The notes beneath the pieces were generated by a model that saw only the letters and a list, made by a program, of their open reading frames with translations, did not search any database and was not told the origin of the DNA. The position numbers and the translations under genes were made by a program. From an uncultured Lachnospiraceae bacterium (GTDB lineage Bacteria > Bacillota > Clostridia > Lachnospirales > Lachnospiraceae), in assembly GCA_910584725.1 (NCBI GenBank), contig CAJUBE010000017.1, positions 1-64,000 on the forward strand: 64,000 nucleotides of DNA, given 5' to 3'. Shown piece after piece: positions 61,939-64,000 of the stretch; positions within the stretch are counted from its first letter, which is position 1, and each line of letters opens with the position of its first letter.

Positions 61939-62796
61939 ATGACTGACAGAAAAGCCCTGATGGCAGATAAAAAACGAATTGTGATAAAGATTGGCTCCTC
62001 CTCCTTGCAGCACAAGGAGACCGGGGACTTGGACTACACGAAGTTGGACGTGCTCGTGCGGGAGCTTTGCAACTTGAGAAACATGGGGAAGGACGTGGTG
62101 CTTGTCACCTCCGGCGCGATCGCCGTTGGGGAGAAGGCGCTCCTGCCAAACCGTGAGGAGGACAATCCCATCGCCGTGAAGCAGGCGTGCGCCGCGGTGG
62201 GACAGGCGAGACTGATGATGGTCTACCAGAAGATTTTCGCGGAGTACAATCAGGTGGCGGCGCAGATTCTGATGACGAAAAACACCATTGTGGATAATCT
62301 GAACCGCTACAACGCCCGGAATACATTCGCGGAGCTTTTTAAGCTGGGCGTGATTCCGATCGTGAACGAGAACGATACGATAGCCACCTACGAGATCGAG
62401 ATCGGCGACAACGATACGCTGTCCGCGATCGTCGCTTCTCTGGTGGAGGCGGACGCGCTCCTTCTTCTGTCGGATATCGACGGGCTCTACACCGACGATC
62501 CCCGCACCAATCCCGACGTCAAATATATCGAGGTGGTGGAGGAACTGACGGACGAGCTGATGAACATGGGCAAGGCGTCCACCGGGAGCAGCGTGGGCAC
62601 CGGCGGCATGACCACCAAGCTGCAGGCGGCAAAGATTGCCAGCAGCACGGGGGTGGACATGGTGATCGCCAACAGCAAGGATATCAAAGTGATCCATCGC
62701 ATCCTAAGCGGGCAGAATATCGGGACGCTGTTTTTGGCGCATAAGGACGAGTCGTTTGACCTGCCGCTCTATGTGCAGCAGATGCACGCGCATTAA
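61939..62796 (+). CDS. proB: Glutamate 5-kinase, short form without PUA domain
   Basis: 285 residues; AAGGATGG lies 5-9 nt before the ATG. The amino-acid-kinase fold shows RIVIKIGSSSLQHKE, VVLVTSGAIAVG, PIVNENDTIA and GTGGMTTKLQAAKIAS. The usual C-terminal PUA domain is absent, as in many Firmicutes. It phosphorylates glutamate in the first step of proline synthesis. proA is not adjacent: the next gene is unrelated, so the pathway is split in this genome or proA lies elsewhere. Confidence 0.93.
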   Translation: MTDRKALMADKKRIVIKIGSSSLQHKETGDLDYTKLDVLVRELCNLRNMGKDVVLVTSGAIAVGEKALLPNREEDNPIAVKQACAAVGQARLMMVYQKIFAEYNQVAAQILMTKNTIVDNLNRYNARNTFAELFKLGVIPIVNENDTIATYEIEIGDNDTLSAIVASLVEADALLLLSDIDGLYTDDPRTNPDVKYIEVVEELTDELMNMGKASTGSSVGTGGMTTKLQAAKIASSTGVDMVIANSKDIKVIHRILSGQNIGTLFLAHKDESFDLPLYVQQMHAH

Positions 62797-62820
62797 AAAA
62801 TATCATTCGGAGGAAACAAT

Positions 62821-63747
62821 ATGGCAAAGAGAATGCTGGACTGTGTTGCTTCTGACCTTAGGAGCTTTACGAAAGAGGATTATCTGGGCGCCATCGCGGG
62901 AAGCGAAGGGCGTGTGCTGGCATGTGAGTGTATCGGCATCACCATGCCGATTCTTACGGATGTCACCAACGCGGAACTGGCGGCTTCTCTCGGCGCCGAC
63001 CTGTTACTGCTCAATATGTTTGACGTAAACCACCCGGTGATAAACGGTCTGCCGGAAGTAGAACCGGCGGAGACCGTGCGGGAATTAAAACGCCTTACCG
63101 GGCGGATGGTCGGCATCAATCTGGAGCCGGTGGAAGAACAGGCGGCACGGGAAAATGACGGTACGCTCTGGGCGATATCGGAGGGACGGAAGGCTACGGT
63201 GGAAAATGCAGTCCGTGCCTCGGAAATGGGCGTGGATATGGTGCTTCTCACAGGAAACCCCGGAAACGGCGTGAGCAACCGGGCGATCACCGATTCACTG
63301 AGAGCCATATCGGCGCGGCTGGAGGATAAACTGATTCTGGCGGCAGGGAAAATGCACGCCTCCGGCGTGCCGGGAGAAGGCGGCGAGCATATTATTACCA
63401 AGGAAGATGTGGATGAATTTATAGATGCGGGAGCGGATGTCATTCTTTTTCCCGCACCGGGCACCGTGCCGGGAATTACCATGGAATATGTGCGGGAGCT
63501 GATCGCCCACGCCCATGAAAGGGGCGTTCTCACGATCACGGCGATCGGCACTTCCCAGGAAGGGGCGGACGTTGACACGATCAGACGGATCGCGCTGATG
63601 TGCAAGATGGCGGGAACGGACATTCATCACATCGGGGACACCGGCTATCCGGGGATGGCGCTGCCGGAAAATATCATGGCGTATTCTGTGGCAATCAGGG
63701 GCGTGCGGCACACGTATCACAGGATGGCAGCGTCCGTCAACAGATGA
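62821..63747 (+). CDS. DUF7916-like TIM-barrel protein
   Basis: 308 residues with GGAGGAAACA directly upstream. The sequence reads as a TIM barrel: ILTDVTNAELAASLGADLLLLNMFDVNHPVI, VGINLEPVEEQAA, DMVLLTGNPGNGVSN, ADVILFPAPGTVPG and DIHHIGDTGYPG, with repeated (beta-alpha) units ending in small residues. Such proteins are often named haloacid dehalogenase-like hydrolase in databases, yet no HAD motif (DxDxT) is visible. Function is unknown; relatives often lie near PTS genes (recollection). It is co-directional with proB, 24 nt downstream. Confidence 0.7.
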   Translation: MAKRMLDCVASDLRSFTKEDYLGAIAGSEGRVLACECIGITMPILTDVTNAELAASLGADLLLLNMFDVNHPVINGLPEVEPAETVRELKRLTGRMVGINLEPVEEQAARENDGTLWAISEGRKATVENAVRASEMGVDMVLLTGNPGNGVSNRAITDSLRAISARLEDKLILAAGKMHASGVPGEGGEHIITKEDVDEFIDAGADVILFPAPGTVPGITMEYVRELIAHAHERGVLTITAIGTSQEGADVDTIRRIALMCKMAGTDIHHIGDTGYPGMALPENIMAYSVAIRGVRHTYHRMAASVNR

Positions 63748-63878
63748 CAGAGGCAAAAGACCTTGAACATCCAGTCTCTTTGCCGAAGACAAAACCGGAA
63801 CAGACCGGATGTAGTGACCAGAAAGACAAAGGCTGGATAGTTGATGAAACAGGAATTGTACGGCAGGAGAGTATAGCA

Positions 63879-64000
63879 ATGAACGTGGAACAGATGACGG
63901 CGCGGATCAACGAGCTGTACCATAAATCCCAGAGCGAAGGTCTCACCCCGGAAGAGAAGGAGGAGCAGGCGGCGCTGCGGCAGGCTTATGTGGCGAATGT
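63879..64000 (+). CDS. DUF896 (YnzC-like) small protein, 3' end outside window
   Basis: Starts at ATG 63879 with AGGAGA 8 nt upstream and continues past the window edge; 40 residues are visible. The stretch INELYHKSQSEGLTPEEKEEQ and AALRQAYVAN matches the DUF896 helical-hairpin family of Firmicutes (YnzC in B. subtilis), small proteins of about 65-80 residues. The 131-bp gap before it has a hairpin (GGCAAAAGAC with GTCTCTTTGCC, imperfect) without a T-tract. Confidence 0.8.
   Translation, partial: MNVEQMTARINELYHKSQSEGLTPEEKEEQAALRQAYVAN

Overview
The window looks like chromosomal DNA of a spore-forming, anaerobic Clostridia member (Bacillota), most likely Lachnospiraceae. The evidence is a yqfC-yqfD-phoH-(HD protein)-ybeY cluster, a tepA-spoIIIE/ftsK pair, an electron-bifurcating NfnAB pair, Rex beside an ABC-F protein, fhs-folD, and giant BspA-type leucine-rich-repeat surface proteins next to a class B sortase. 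Base composition is moderate to GC-leaning, except for one clearly AT-rich island at about 22.3-24.3 kb. I see no tRNA, rRNA, CRISPR array, transposase or integrase.

Layout. 0-8 kb: the end of a DUF1189-like membrane protein, a histidine phosphatase, hflK-hflC, a MATE exporter with a TPR protein, a DUF4037 protein and a small coiled-coil protein. 8-22.3 kb: a cell-surface locus with three very large secreted proteins and a class B sortase. Two of the proteins carry (S/P)PxTGD-type sorting signals. 22.3-24.4 kb: an AT-rich two-gene cassette, an AAA/ABC-type ATPase plus a small PD-(D/E)XK-like nuclease. It has its own promoter and is bracketed by two look-alike terminators. I consider it the best candidate for an undescribed (defence-like) system here. 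24.4-31.4 kb: a subtilisin-like protease, a GntR/FCD regulator whose promoter carries a perfect palindrome, icd, a YdiF-like ABC-F protein facing away from rex, and a conserved helical protein. 31.4-39.5 kb: alr, a MazF-type toxin without a visible antitoxin, a CNNM/CorC protein, yebC, an O-acetylhomoserine sulfhydrylase, a polytopic membrane protein and tepA. 39.7-48.8 kb: ftsK, fhs-folD, a zinc-ribbon/TPR protein and nfnAB. 49-58 kb: a MORN protein, rlmH, the sporulation/ybeY cluster, a flippase and a BofC-like protein. 58-64 kb: two flavoproteins, proB, a DUF7916-like TIM barrel and the start of a DUF896 gene.

Non-coding structure is unusually rich. A double-hairpin repeat family occurs at four loci between 29.6 and 51.4 kb. 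A second, larger palindromic element occurs as an inverted pair exactly flanking tepA. A 29-nt conserved motif is shared by the leaders of the DUF4037 gene and icd. Several repeats begin on the stop codon of the preceding gene. Nine sigma-A-type promoters with 17-nt spacing and seven terminators could be placed by eye. All functional statements come from reading motifs and gene order; no database search was run.
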